NCBI GenBank assembly: GCA_024278955.1
Contig: JAJRSE010000094.1
Span: 1-64,000, forward strand
Length of the DNA: 64,000 nt
Reading direction: 5' to 3'
DNA from: Planctomycetota bacterium
GTDB taxonomy: Bacteria; Planctomycetota; Planctomycetia; Pirellulales; Lacipirellulaceae
A program made the position numbers and the translations under genes. Numbering within the stretch: the first letter of the stretch is position 1; each line of letters opens with the position of its first letter. The notes below the pieces were generated by a model. The model searched no databases, had not been told where the DNA came from, and was given only the letters and a program-made list of their open reading frames with translations. Of this stretch, positions 27,965-38,100 are shown piece after piece.

Positions 27965-28402
27965 GGCTTGCTGATTTACTCATTCATCCTGCGATGATCG
28001 CTAAAGTTGCCAGTCATAAACATTTTGGCAGAAAACACTTTTGCGAAGAGGGTATGCAGCAGATAGCGGAAGCGATTGCTTTGGCGTCTCTTCAAAAACA
28101 AGCCGATTTCTCCCCCTCAAACAACGACGCAAGCCCGTTCCTACACCCGTGGAGAACTAGCGATGAATCTGGATTTGACACTTTTCTCGGACTATCGTAC
28201 ATTTAGGGCCTATCGCAGAAGACGAGGTTGGAAGGTATACCGGTGGCCCGGATAGGCTGAGCCATTTAGCCGTTATGGAACTTGCAGTTCATGTTCTTTC
28301 CAGGGCGGATTGCCGCCATTTCTAGAAGTTGCGTAGAAACTACGGCTGCTTCTTCGAGATTCAAAAGGAAAGACGGTGATGATACTGAGCGGAGGATCGA
28401 CA
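27965..28402. other. Intergenic region, 438 bp
   Basis: The region between the ROK regulator and the small exported protein shows no convincing gene, hairpin or promoter pair. GGAGG at 28391-28395 is the ribosome binding site of the next gene. Confidence 0.35.
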
Positions 28403-28729
28403 ATGCGGATTGCTTTCTCGCGACTTGTGTCTGCGTCAATCTGCCTTAGCGTCTTAGCCCTTTTACCGCTCCCTCAGTATGCCGTGCTGACGTTAGCGGA
28501 ATCGTCTGAGATGGAATGCCCTTTGCAAGAGGAGGGCGAAAAATCTCAGGAAGAGCTGGTGGTTAGGTCGCCGGTGCGTCGCCGGTCGAACGATCGATTG
28601 CAAAGTGGCTACCATAGGTCTCGCAAGGCCTCTTGTTGTTTTCAACACGGCACATTCTACGGCGTTCGACTTCCTGTGATCGTCGGCCATCAGCTTGCCA
28701 ACGGGCTGAGTGCGCCTCTACTGATTTAG
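28403..28729 (+). CDS. Small exported protein, planctomycete-type, unknown function
   Basis: This 108-residue product starts at ATG 28403, seven bases after GGAGG. It has a signal peptide-like N-terminus (ISLSVLALLPLPQ region) and an acidic stretch (MECPLQEEGEKSQEE). A basic segment follows (VRSPVRRRSNDRLQ), and it ends with the motif VIVGHQLANGLSAPLLI. I recall the ending HQLANGLxAPLxI from small hypothetical proteins of this phylum, but that is memory and not a search result. The beta-carbonic anhydrase gene lies 176 bases downstream on the same strand. No function is proposed. Confidence 0.55.
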   Translation: MRIAFSRLVSASICLSVLALLPLPQYAVLTLAESSEMECPLQEEGEKSQEELVVRSPVRRRSNDRLQSGYHRSRKASCCFQHGTFYGVRLPVIVGHQLANGLSAPLLI

Positions 28730-28905
28730 TTATCGCGTCTCTTTCGAGGTTAGAGTTCCAGCTGCTTTTGTGAAAACGTACAGGCTGGATTCATTCGCTT
28801 CGATACTGTGTGTCTCTCGAACTAGCTAATACTGGGCCGGTCTCGCTTTTGAGGTTTCGTTTTTGAATTCCTCTTCCGTCAGGCTGAGCCTTGGAGATTC
28901 TGCTT

Positions 28906-29571
28906 ATGAAGAAAATTGTTGAAGGTATTCATCAATTTCAAAAAGATGTTTTTAGTTCTAAGCAGCAGTTGTTTGAGGGCTTAGCAGAGGGCCAACATCC
29001 GCGGGCCTTGTTCATCACTTGCTCTGATTCTCGTATCAATCCGAACCTGCTCACGCAAACCGAGCCGGGCGAGCTTTTTATTTTGCGGAATGCTGGCAAC
29101 ATCGTCCCGCCTTATGGATCCTATGAGAGGGGCGAAGCCGCGACCATTGAGTACGCCATCAGTGTACTGGGAATCAAGTCTATTATTATCTGCGGTCATT
29201 CCCATTGCGGCGCTATGGGCGGATTGCTTGATCAATCGCAACTCGAAAAACTGCCTGCTGTAAGGTCGTGGCTAGAGCACAGCGAGTCGACCCGCAGGAT
29301 TATTAACGAAAACTACGCCCATATTACCGATATTGAAGCTCGCTTGATGGTAACGGTAGAAGAGAACGTACTCGTTCAACTTGATCATCTACGAACCCAC
29401 CCGACCGTTGCTGCGGCTTTAGGCAGGAAGGCGCTGAATCTTCACGGCTGGGTTTATAAGTTTGAATCGGGGCAAGTCTTCGGCTACGACCCTGACAAAA
29501 AAGAGTTTCTCGCAATTGAAGAGACAAGCTTTTCATCTCTCTCCGTCGATCGCGATTTACCGCCAATTTAG
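28906..29571 (+). CDS. Beta-class carbonic anhydrase
   Basis: This 221-residue enzyme interconverts CO2 and bicarbonate. The zinc site is complete: C39, with the D41-R43 dyad in CSDSR, then H98 and C101 in [21 protein letters not shown] is also characteristic. The start at ATG 28906 follows a GGAG eleven bases upstream; an earlier in-frame start would add five residues. In planctomycetes such genes often accompany SulP anion transporters, but none is here. It is likely cytoplasmic and monocistronic. Confidence 0.95.
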   Translation: MKKIVEGIHQFQKDVFSSKQQLFEGLAEGQHPRALFITCSDSRINPNLLTQTEPGELFILRNAGNIVPPYGSYERGEAATIEYAISVLGIKSIIICGHSHCGAMGGLLDQSQLEKLPAVRSWLEHSESTRRIINENYAHITDIEARLMVTVEENVLVQLDHLRTHPTVAAALGRKALNLHGWVYKFESGQVFGYDPDKKEFLAIEETSFSSLSVDRDLPPI

Positions 29572-29852
29572 TGTTTTGTCTAACGCAAGTGATTCGTTAA
29601 TGCTGTTATCCCAAACTTTGCCCAATCCGGTCTTCCCGTCCCTTTGCTAGCAGAGGGACACAAGCCGTAGCCTTTATGGGTAGTGATAGCACTTTTCGCA
29701 GGCAGGTTTTGTCGATGGATTGGAGTGCATGTGCCGATATTAACGAATAAGGGGTCTGCCGACTTTGGGCCTACCCCTACCAACGGTGTTTTTATTCCTT
29801 GCCCTCTCTCTGTTTTTGAAACAATGGGGCCCACTTCAAAGAGACTCGGTGG

Positions 29853-31607
29853 ATGCCTTACTCCGAAGTAGCACTTGATTTCCGAAGCAGATACGCTGTG
29901 CTCTTCAGCTTTCTCGTCCTTGCGAGTGGCTGCGCGTTTTTTCCAGGGCAAACTGCTCCCGTGCGCCTTGGTACTCCAATTGAATGTGGCACCACCGTGG
30001 CGAAAGAGAACCTTGCCATCGAAAAAGCAGTTGCTATCAAGAAAGACATTCCTCTCGAAGCAGCTTTAGAAGCAAGTGAGCTCCAAGAAAACCAGATGAC
30101 TGACGAGGAGACCAAAGTCTCAATGACCTCGGGACAGGATGACGGTTTAGAGCTGCTACAGCCCTTGACCCTTGCGAAGCAAACCGCAGGGGAGCTTCCC
30201 GGCCATACTGCAGAAGTGATCCCGCTTCCGAGTGTTGATCCAGATTTTGAGCAGGGCAGACCGCTTCAACTGCAAGATGTACTTGACTCGTTGTATACCT
30301 CCTATCCACTGCTAGAAGCCGCGCTCCTGTCGCGTTCGATCGCTGCCGGAGAACTGCTTTCTACTCGGGGCGAGTTTGACCTTAAGCTAAAAGGGGGAGG
30401 TACGAGCGGTCCGTTGGGATTCTATCGAACCAATCGCTTTGGCGCTGGTGCGAACCAGGCACTGTTTTCGGGTGGCGAAATTTTTGGTGGCTATAAAGTT
30501 GGCCGCGGGAACTTCCAACCCTGGTTTGGCGAGCGAGAGACAAACGACGGTGGGGAGTTCAGCTTGGGAATTGCAATTCCGCTATCGCAGAATCGCCAGA
30601 TCGATGCACGCCGGGCGGCGCTTTTCCGAGCCACCTACGGACGTGATGCCGTGGAGCCAGATATTCAAACGCAAAGCATCGCCTTTGTCTGGGAAGCGTC
30701 TTACGCTTACTGGCAGTGGATGGCTGCGGGAGGAAGTTATCAAATTACTCGATCGTTGCTAGAGATTGCTGAGCAGCGTAACGACGGCCTCAACAAGCGT
30801 CTCGACGCGGGAGATCTGCCAGCAATCGAATTGACCGACAATCAACGACTAATCGTTTCTCGCCAGGCGGCGCTGATTGGTGCTGAGCGAAAACTTCAAC
30901 AGACGGCGATCAAACTGTCGCTCTTCCTAAGAACCCCTGGGGGTCAACCAATTGTCCCCTCTGAAGATCAGCTTCCTGCAGCGTTTCCCGAAGCCCTCTC
31001 GGTTGATTCTGAGCAAATGGGAATCGACATCGAGCGTGCCTTGTCGAATCGCCCCGAGCTGGTTTCTCTCGAGCTGTTTCGATTGCAGCTTGGCGTTGAT
31101 TTGGCCCAGGCACGCAATTTATATTTGCCATCGATCGACGCGGTTTTGTTTACTTCAAAAGACACCGGGGCACCCGCCAGTGCCAAGGGAGATAAAACGC
31201 CTTTCGAGATGGAAGCTTCTTTGCAAGTCAGCGTCCCACTGCAACGCCGCAAGGCGAGGGGAAAAATCCAGTCGATTGAAGGCAAGTTACAGCAGCTGTC
31301 GGTTAAAATCGGGTTCACTCAGGACAAGATTACCACGGACGTCCAACAAGTTTACGCAGCACTGCTGGCCACCTACGATCGCATCGCCAAGGCTCGTGAA
31401 AACTTAGAATTGGCTCGCACCATGGAGCAGGCAGAACGGCGCAAGTTTGATTTGGGCGATAGCAACTTGTTGCTGGTAAATTTGCGAGAAGTGTCAACCG
31501 CCGATGCAGCGAAATCGGTTTTACAGGCGATGTTAGACTATTATCAATCGCAGGCAGATTATCGTGCCGCGTTAGCTTTGGATGGTGACTTGGGAGCCGC
31601 ACTTTAG
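29853..31607 (+). CDS. TolC-family outer membrane efflux protein
   Basis: This 584-residue protein opens with a hydrophobic stretch ending in VLASGC, so a lipoprotein anchor is likely, followed by a long acidic linker to about residue 135. Two outer-membrane-efflux repeats follow, seen in the helical segments LQLQDVLDSLYTSYPLLEAA, VWEASYAYWQWMAAG, LEIAEQRNDGLNKRLDAGDL and ARTMEQAERRKFDLGDSNLL. These form the coiled-coil tunnel of TolC proteins. Its stop is 2 bases before the ABC gene start, which is followed by an HlyD-type adaptor, so the three genes form one tripartite export operon. Confidence 0.9.
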   Translation: MPYSEVALDFRSRYAVLFSFLVLASGCAFFPGQTAPVRLGTPIECGTTVAKENLAIEKAVAIKKDIPLEAALEASELQENQMTDEETKVSMTSGQDDGLELLQPLTLAKQTAGELPGHTAEVIPLPSVDPDFEQGRPLQLQDVLDSLYTSYPLLEAALLSRSIAAGELLSTRGEFDLKLKGGGTSGPLGFYRTNRFGAGANQALFSGGEIFGGYKVGRGNFQPWFGERETNDGGEFSLGIAIPLSQNRQIDARRAALFRATYGRDAVEPDIQTQSIAFVWEASYAYWQWMAAGGSYQITRSLLEIAEQRNDGLNKRLDAGDLPAIELTDNQRLIVSRQAALIGAERKLQQTAIKLSLFLRTPGGQPIVPSEDQLPAAFPEALSVDSEQMGIDIERALSNRPELVSLELFRLQLGVDLAQARNLYLPSIDAVLFTSKDTGAPASAKGDKTPFEMEASLQVSVPLQRRKARGKIQSIEGKLQQLSVKIGFTQDKITTDVQQVYAALLATYDRIAKARENLELARTMEQAERRKFDLGDSNLLLVNLREVSTADAAKSVLQAMLDYYQSQADYRAALALDGDLGAAL

Positions 31608-31609
31608 TG

Positions 31610-33796
31610 ATGTCTACAGCAAATAATGAACAGGCGACCAGCGTCCAACAATTCAGCGAATTGCTCGAATGGCTAGCAGCGGAGTGCGATGTTACGTTCG
31701 ACCGTGTCGTTGCCAAACGCGCGGTTCAAGAAGCACAGCGTGGCTGGCCAGGAAACGAGCAAGACCGCTGGTGGAAATGGCTCATCGAGGCCGGCAACAG
31801 CGTCGGCTTGCGAGTTCAGGTTGCCGAATTCACGACCCAGCAAGCTTTACAAATTGTCCAAGAGAAAACTCTCGCAGTCCATTTGTCCAATTCCGCGACT
31901 CCCTGGCTGCTGATTCGCAGACAGCGTCGACAGAAGTTTCACATCATCACGGCCGAAACGGGGCGCAGCGGACGATGGGTCTCGCATTCCCAATTGGCTG
32001 CGTTATTGGGTAACCCGCCTCGGGAAGAGCTGTTGGTCTGGGTGGTTGTCGAACCCGCTATGCCTTGCTATCAGCCCTCGGGAGTGGGGTATACAGAAAC
32101 GCGGGGCACGGGGCCGCATGTCCAGAAGCTCAAGCCGTTGGCCCGACTCTGGAGGATGTTGGCTCCCGAACGCCCAGACATCTGGGTCGTGTTGGTGTTT
32201 GCCCTGTTGGTTGGCGTGATGGCTCTGGTAACACCGATGGCGGTCGAGATGTTGGTGTCAACGGTTGCCTTTGGTCGTTCGATGCAACCGATCCTTGTTT
32301 TAGCAGTGATCCTGTTTGCCTTCCTGGCTTTTTCCGCCACGGTTCAGGCGATAGAGAAATACGCCGTCGAGCTGATTCAGCGACGGCTGTTCGTGCGCAT
32401 TGCTGGAGACTTGGCCTATCGGTTGCCACGTCTCCGCCGAGACACGCTCGACGGGCAATTTGCTCCGGAATTGACCAATCGCTTCTTCGATGTGGTGACG
32501 GTCCAAAAAGTGGTGGCGACCCTGCTAGTCGAAGCCCTCGATTTGGTAATCGTGACCGTGGTCGGCATGATCGTCTTGGCACTGTACCACCCGTTGTTGC
32601 TGGGAATGAATCTTATTTTGCTCACACTCATTCTGTTCTTGCTCTTCATTTTGGGACGGGGCGGAATCGCTACCAGTATTAAAGAGTCGAAATTCAAGTA
32701 CGCCATGGCGGCCTGGCTAGAAGGCTTGGCCCGTTGTGGCAATGCGGTCAAGTACGAAGGAGGCGCTGAATTTGCTGTCGAACATGCCGACCGAATTGCC
32801 AGGGCCTACTTAAATGCCCGTCGAACTCATTTCCGGGTGCTCTTCCGCCAAATTCTTTTCAGCCTCGGACTGTATGCAGTAGCGAGCGCCGTCTTGCTTG
32901 GTGTCGGGGGCTTTTTGGTCATCCGAGGTCAATTGTCGTTGGGGCAATTGGTGGCTGCCGAGTTGATTATCGCGCTCATCCTGGGGGCGGCGACGAAAGC
33001 AGGAAAACACCTGGAGGGCTTCTACCACTTGATGGCTTCGGTCGACAAATTGGGCACACTGTTTGATCTCCCTCTAGAACGGCCAGATGGGCTGCTCTCG
33101 TTGCCGGGAAACGGCGGTATCGAACTGCGGCTCCGTGACATTTGTTACGAATATCAAGAAGGACAAAACGTCTTGGAGAAGGTAAACCTAACGGTCGAAT
33201 CGGGGACATCCGTGGGCATCTGCGGGCCTCCCGGCTGTGGAAAAACCACGCTGGCCGAGCTTCTGTTTGGCCTCCGGCGATCGACTTCCGGAAGCTTTGA
33301 ACTCGACGGAGTCGATGGCGAGGCTCTTCGGCCTGATGTTCTAAGGAGCTATGTGTCGATGGTCGGACCGATCGAAGTTTTTGATGGCACGATTGCCGAG
33401 AATGTGCATCTTGATCGGATGGAAGTCGACTCGACGGTTGTTCACAAATCATTGCGACAGACCGGCTTGTTGGACGACGTGTTTCTGCTGCCCGACGGTT
33501 TGGAAACACAACTCACCGCCACAGGCTCTCCCCTCTCAGGAACTCAACTCTGCCGGCTCGCAATTGCTCGAGCTATCGCCGGGCGACCCCGCTTGCTGAT
33601 TCTCGACACCTTACTCGACGCCTTGCCCGACGATCAGGCATTGAGCTTGCTATCCGCCCTTACCGAAAAAGAGGCTCCCTGGACCATGGTTCTATTGAGC
33701 GGCCGACGTCAACTCCTGGAGCATTGCAGCCATGTTTTCAACCTAGCTGAGAATACTTCAAGGCCTGGAAGCATGGGAAGGGAAGGAAAACAGTAG
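31610..33796 (+). CDS. ABC exporter half-transporter with degenerate ATPase domain
   Basis: This 728-residue protein has a soluble N-terminal domain (about 1-165) resembling a degenerate C39-like domain, a six-helix exporter membrane domain (about 180-450) and a nucleotide-binding domain. Walker A is intact (GPPGCGKTT, near 539-547). The other motifs are altered: the Q-loop Gln is replaced in VSMVGPIEVFDGTI, the signature reads LSGTQ, Walker B reads LLILDTLLDAL so the catalytic Glu is Thr, and the H-loop reads MVLLSGRR without His. It may bind but hardly hydrolyse ATP. It lies between a TolC-like and an HlyD-like gene, which overall resembles type I secretion. Confidence 0.85.
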   Translation: MSTANNEQATSVQQFSELLEWLAAECDVTFDRVVAKRAVQEAQRGWPGNEQDRWWKWLIEAGNSVGLRVQVAEFTTQQALQIVQEKTLAVHLSNSATPWLLIRRQRRQKFHIITAETGRSGRWVSHSQLAALLGNPPREELLVWVVVEPAMPCYQPSGVGYTETRGTGPHVQKLKPLARLWRMLAPERPDIWVVLVFALLVGVMALVTPMAVEMLVSTVAFGRSMQPILVLAVILFAFLAFSATVQAIEKYAVELIQRRLFVRIAGDLAYRLPRLRRDTLDGQFAPELTNRFFDVVTVQKVVATLLVEALDLVIVTVVGMIVLALYHPLLLGMNLILLTLILFLLFILGRGGIATSIKESKFKYAMAAWLEGLARCGNAVKYEGGAEFAVEHADRIARAYLNARRTHFRVLFRQILFSLGLYAVASAVLLGVGGFLVIRGQLSLGQLVAAELIIALILGAATKAGKHLEGFYHLMASVDKLGTLFDLPLERPDGLLSLPGNGGIELRLRDICYEYQEGQNVLEKVNLTVESGTSVGICGPPGCGKTTLAELLFGLRRSTSGSFELDGVDGEALRPDVLRSYVSMVGPIEVFDGTIAENVHLDRMEVDSTVVHKSLRQTGLLDDVFLLPDGLETQLTATGSPLSGTQLCRLAIARAIAGRPRLLILDTLLDALPDDQALSLLSALTEKEAPWTMVLLSGRRQLLEHCSHVFNLAENTSRPGSMGREGKQ

Positions 33797-33797
33797 C

Positions 33798-35153
33798 ATG
33801 AGCTGGAGTGGAAAAAAATCGAGGTCGATTGGACAACTCGTAGAGTTTGAGGAACGCTTTCCGTCGCTGCGGCTGGCCAAGTCGTCAAGTTGGGTGCGTC
33901 GCTTTGCCAAGTGGCTAGGGTTGTTGCTTCTAGCGATTATCTGCTTTACGGCATTCGCACCTTGGCAGCAGTTTGTCAGTGGCACCGGTCGCGTCGTTGC
34001 TTATGCGCCGTTGCAACGCCGGCAAGTGGTACAGGCGCCGATTTCTGGACGGGTCGCGCGCTGGGTCGATGGCATCCGCGAAGGTATCCGTGTCGAGCAG
34101 GGGCAATGGATTGTCGAAATCCGGGATCTTGATCCCAATTTGCTAATGCGTCTGCAAGAACAGGTGGACGCGACCGAGCGCGAGCTGGAGGCGCTGAAGC
34201 GGATGGCCAGCTCCTACGAATCGGTGGTGCAAGACTTTCATGCGGTACGTGAGCAGACGGTTGCCGCAGCAGATCAGTACGTAAAAATGGCCGAGCAGAA
34301 ACTCCGAGCCGAAGAGCAAAGCCTAGAAGCCGTGGAAGCCGCCTTGCTGCAAGTCGAAGCCGACTACCAGCGGCAAGGCACCTTGGCCAAAGAAGGGCTC
34401 GCCTCGATTTATAAGCAACAGGTCGCCGAAAGGAAAAAACAAGAAGCACTCGCAAAAGTAGCCCAAGCGAAGGCTTACATCGCTTCGGCGCAGAACGGCG
34501 TCAATGCAAAAAACAATGAACGCGGTGCGAAAGAACGCGAAGCACAAGCCAAAATCAATTCGGCCACTGCGCAGCTCCGGAAATCCCAGGGCGACGTAGC
34601 AAAGACCGTAAAGGCGCTGGTGGCCCTGAACATCAAACTGACCCAACAACAAAGTCAAATTGTTCTCGCGCCATGGGATGGGTTTATTTTCAAACTAGAA
34701 ACTTTTCAACAGGGAGCCATTGTCAAGCAGGGAGACCCGCTCTTTACGCTCGTTCCCGAAACAATGGACAACGCCGTCGAAATTTGGCTCGATGGTAACG
34801 ACGCCTCATGGGTCACCACGGGCAGGCATGTGCGGCTACAGTTTGAAGGCTGGCCAGGAATTCAACTGGCTGGGTGGCCCTCGATCGCAGTGAACACTTT
34901 TGGCGGCCTTGTCACGGTGGTCGACTCGACCGACAACGGCAAAGGCCAATTTCGGATCTTAATCCAACCCGACCCGACCGACGATCCTTGGCCCTCGGAC
35001 CGTTTCCTTCGGCAAGGCGTCCGAACCAACGGCCTCGTGATGCTAGAAAAGGTACCGCTGTGGTTCGAGGTCTGGCGTCAAATGAACGGATTCCCTCCGG
35101 TGGTCGATGTTGTGAAAAAATCTACGAAAGCGAAAAAACCCAAGCTGAAGTAA
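33798..35153 (+). CDS. HlyD-family membrane fusion protein
   Basis: This 451-residue adaptor has one N-terminal membrane helix (about 37-56) and a short barrel/lipoyl half (QVVQAPISGRVARWVDGIREG). A long coiled coil follows at about 115-280, rich in Ala, Glu, Gln and Lys, then the second lipoyl half (IVLAPWDGFIFKLETFQQGAIVKQGD) and a beta-barrel domain. It should link the inner-membrane ABC protein to the TolC-like protein across the periplasm. The ATG is one base after the ABC stop, so it is translated from the same transcript. No substrate gene is adjacent. Confidence 0.92.
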   Translation: MSWSGKKSRSIGQLVEFEERFPSLRLAKSSSWVRRFAKWLGLLLLAIICFTAFAPWQQFVSGTGRVVAYAPLQRRQVVQAPISGRVARWVDGIREGIRVEQGQWIVEIRDLDPNLLMRLQEQVDATERELEALKRMASSYESVVQDFHAVREQTVAAADQYVKMAEQKLRAEEQSLEAVEAALLQVEADYQRQGTLAKEGLASIYKQQVAERKKQEALAKVAQAKAYIASAQNGVNAKNNERGAKEREAQAKINSATAQLRKSQGDVAKTVKALVALNIKLTQQQSQIVLAPWDGFIFKLETFQQGAIVKQGDPLFTLVPETMDNAVEIWLDGNDASWVTTGRHVRLQFEGWPGIQLAGWPSIAVNTFGGLVTVVDSTDNGKGQFRILIQPDPTDDPWPSDRFLRQGVRTNGLVMLEKVPLWFEVWRQMNGFPPVVDVVKKSTKAKKPKLK

Positions 35154-35188
35154 CAAAACGAGGGCCGAGGAGGCGGATTTTTTACATC

Positions 35189-38100
35189 TCACACGGTGCT
35201 CATCTTCGTTTCTTGTTGTCCTGAGCACGCGGCACAGCCGTTTGTCTGTCCTTGCTCGATGACGTGTAGCTTGGTTGCCAACAGTGTGTTGAGTTGCGTT
35301 TCCGGAGGAAGCTGGACCAAGACTTTGTCGGCTTCGACTTTGACCGGAAAGACTTTGATTGAATAGTCTTCGCCCGATAAACATTCGCCACTCTCCAGCG
35401 AAAACGGTTTTTTGTGTAGGGGGCAAGCAACTTTGGGAGCTTTGCCTACGCTTCCTAGGATTCCACGCGAGAGGACAAACGCATTCTTGTGGGGGCACAT
35501 GTTCTGACAGGCGTACCATTGGTCACGGCTTGCGAAGTTGAAGACCGCGATCTGCACGTCGCCATATTTCACTGCGGCACCTCCGTCGCGTGGGAAATCG
35601 CCTACGCTACCAACTTCTACCCACTGTGGCATAGGTGCCTGGGGTTTTTTCGATTTCCCATTCGTCCCCCCGTTTGTCGTAGAGGTTTCCTCGGGCGTCC
35701 GCACCTGAACAATTTCGCCATCCTTTGGCCAATCGGCAGGGCGTTGCTGTCCCCGTTCGTCGACAAATTCAATGCTAGGCTCGGTCTCTTCCGTGTTGAC
35801 AAACTGTTGGTAGAGTTTGCGTTTTTTGGGGTCGTCGACTACGGCTTTCCATTCGCACTGATAGGTGTCGACCAAATGTTGCATTCGATTTTCTAACTCA
35901 TCGCACAATCCGAGTTTGTCGTGGATCACGACGTCTTTGATGCGATCCAGTCCGCCCTCGAGTTGCTGGAGCCAGGTCGCGGTGCGGGCGAGCTTCTCGG
36001 CGGTGAAAATGTAATACATGAGAAAGCGGTCGATGTATTTCACGGCCGTTTGCTCGTCGATGTCGGTAGCAAAGAGATCGGCGTGTCGCGGGTTTGCGCC
36101 GCCGTTGCCGCAGACGTAGAGGTTGTAGCCGTTTTCTGTTGCGATGAGGCCAACGTCTTTGCACTGGGCTTCGGCACATTCTCGAACACAACCAGAAACT
36201 GCGAACTTGATTTTATGTGGGGTACGAATGCCTCGATAGCGTTTCTCGATTTCTATGGCAAACCGCACACTGTCTTGTACGCCGTAGCGGCACCAAGCGC
36301 TACCGACGCAACTCTTGACCGTTCGCACGGACTTGCCATAGGCGTGGCCGCTCTCGAAACCGGCGTCGATTAGCTCTTCCCAGATGTCAGGGAGTTGGTG
36401 GAGCTGCGCACCAAACAGATCAATACGCTGCCCGCCAGTAATCTTCGTGTAAAGTTGATACTTCTTGGCGACCTCCCCGATCACGATCAGCTTCTCGGGC
36501 GTAATCTCGCCACCAGGCACGCGAGGCACGACCGAGTACAATCCGCCTCGTTGTATATTGGCTAAGAAACGATCGTTGGTGTCTTGGAGGGTTTGGTGCT
36601 CGGATTCTACGATGGTGTCGTTCCAGAGCGAAGCAAGGATCGACGCCACGGTCGGCTTGCAAACTTCGCAGCCGTTGCCGCTTCCGTGAGAAGCAAGCAG
36701 CTCGTCAAATGTGCGAATCTCCTTTACCTTGACAATGGTAAACAACTCTTGCCGAGAAAGAGCGAAGTGCTCGCAAAGATTGTTGTTGATTTCGACGCCC
36801 GCCTCTTCCATGGCCGAGTTGAAAACGTCGGTCACCAGCGGCATACATCCCCCGCAGCCGGTCCCTGCCTTGGTACACGACTTCACGTCTGCGAGCGAGG
36901 TGAGGTCCTGATTGTGAATCGCCTCGCAGACATCTCCTTTGGTGACGTTGTTACAGGAGCAAATCTGCGCGTCGTCTGGCATAGCCGCCACGCCCCCGAG
37001 GGCCGCTGCCGCGCCACCACTCGGCCCCCCCATAAGATCACCAGGCAGGCAGGGCAAGGAGTCGCCGCTTTTGGCGAGGATCGACAGCGTTGCATAGTCG
37101 GAGGCGTCGCCCACCAAAATGCCACCCAAGAGTTGCTCGCCTTGGGGATCAAAAAAGAGCTTTTTGTAGATGCCCCCCAAAGGGTCTTCATAAACCAGCG
37201 GTGTCGCTTGGTCGGCAGGCAGTTCGTACTGCCCAAAACTGGCGACATCGATACCCATCAATTTCAGCTTGGTGGAAAGATCGGCTCCCGTGAATTGGGC
37301 GCCGCTGCCGGTGAGATTCATCGCCAGGATTTCCGCCATTTCGTATCCTGGTGCCACCAATCCGTAAACCATGCCGCCATGTTGGGCGACTTCTCCTACG
37401 GCGTAGATGTTGGCATCGGACGTCTGCAAAGAGTCGTTGACTGCCACGCCGCCGCGCTCTCCCATTTCCAGGCCGCACTCGCGTGCGACATCGTCCCGGG
37501 GACGAATGCCGCAGGAAATGATGACCATGTCGACATCCAGCGTATCGTCCTTGCCAAATACCATTTGTTCAACCCACCCGTCGCCACGGATTTCTTTAGT
37601 CCCCTTATTGAGATGAACATGGACCCCCAATGCTTCGATCCGGCTGACAAGAATTTGTGAGCCCGCGTCGTCAATTTGTCGAGGCATAAGACGCGAGGCA
37701 AACTCGATTACATGCGTTTCCAGCCCGAGATCGTAGGCCGCCTTGGCAGCTTCTAATCCTAGCAGCCCGCCGCCAATCACGGCGCACCGTCGCACTTTCT
37801 TGCCGTAGTCAATGATTTTTTCCAAGTCTTCGATCGTGCGGTAAACAAACACCCCACGATGCTCGACTCCGTCGATAGGAGGCACAAACGGGTACGAGCC
37901 TGTAGCCAATACCACGTGGTCGTAAGAAATCTCCTCGCCAGCGTCGGAACGTACCACACGTTTTTTTCGGTCGATCGTGTTCGCCCGGTCACCTAGGTGC
38001 AACTCGACCCCTTGTTCGCGGTACCAATCTAAGCGGGCAATCATCAGTTGTTCTGCATCGCGGTGGGCGAAGAACGAAGTCAGGCCTACACGATCGTACG

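Noticed and set aside
29572-29852. Minus-strand frame of 123 codons (29580-29951) before the TolC-like gene
   Set aside because: It overlaps the start of a well-supported plus-strand gene and has no motif or ribosome binding site.
36584-37660. 358-codon open frame on the plus strand inside the nirB-nirD gene
   Set aside because: The region codes for the iron-sulfur and FAD parts of the reductase on the minus strand. The plus frame is a by-product of GC-rich third positions.
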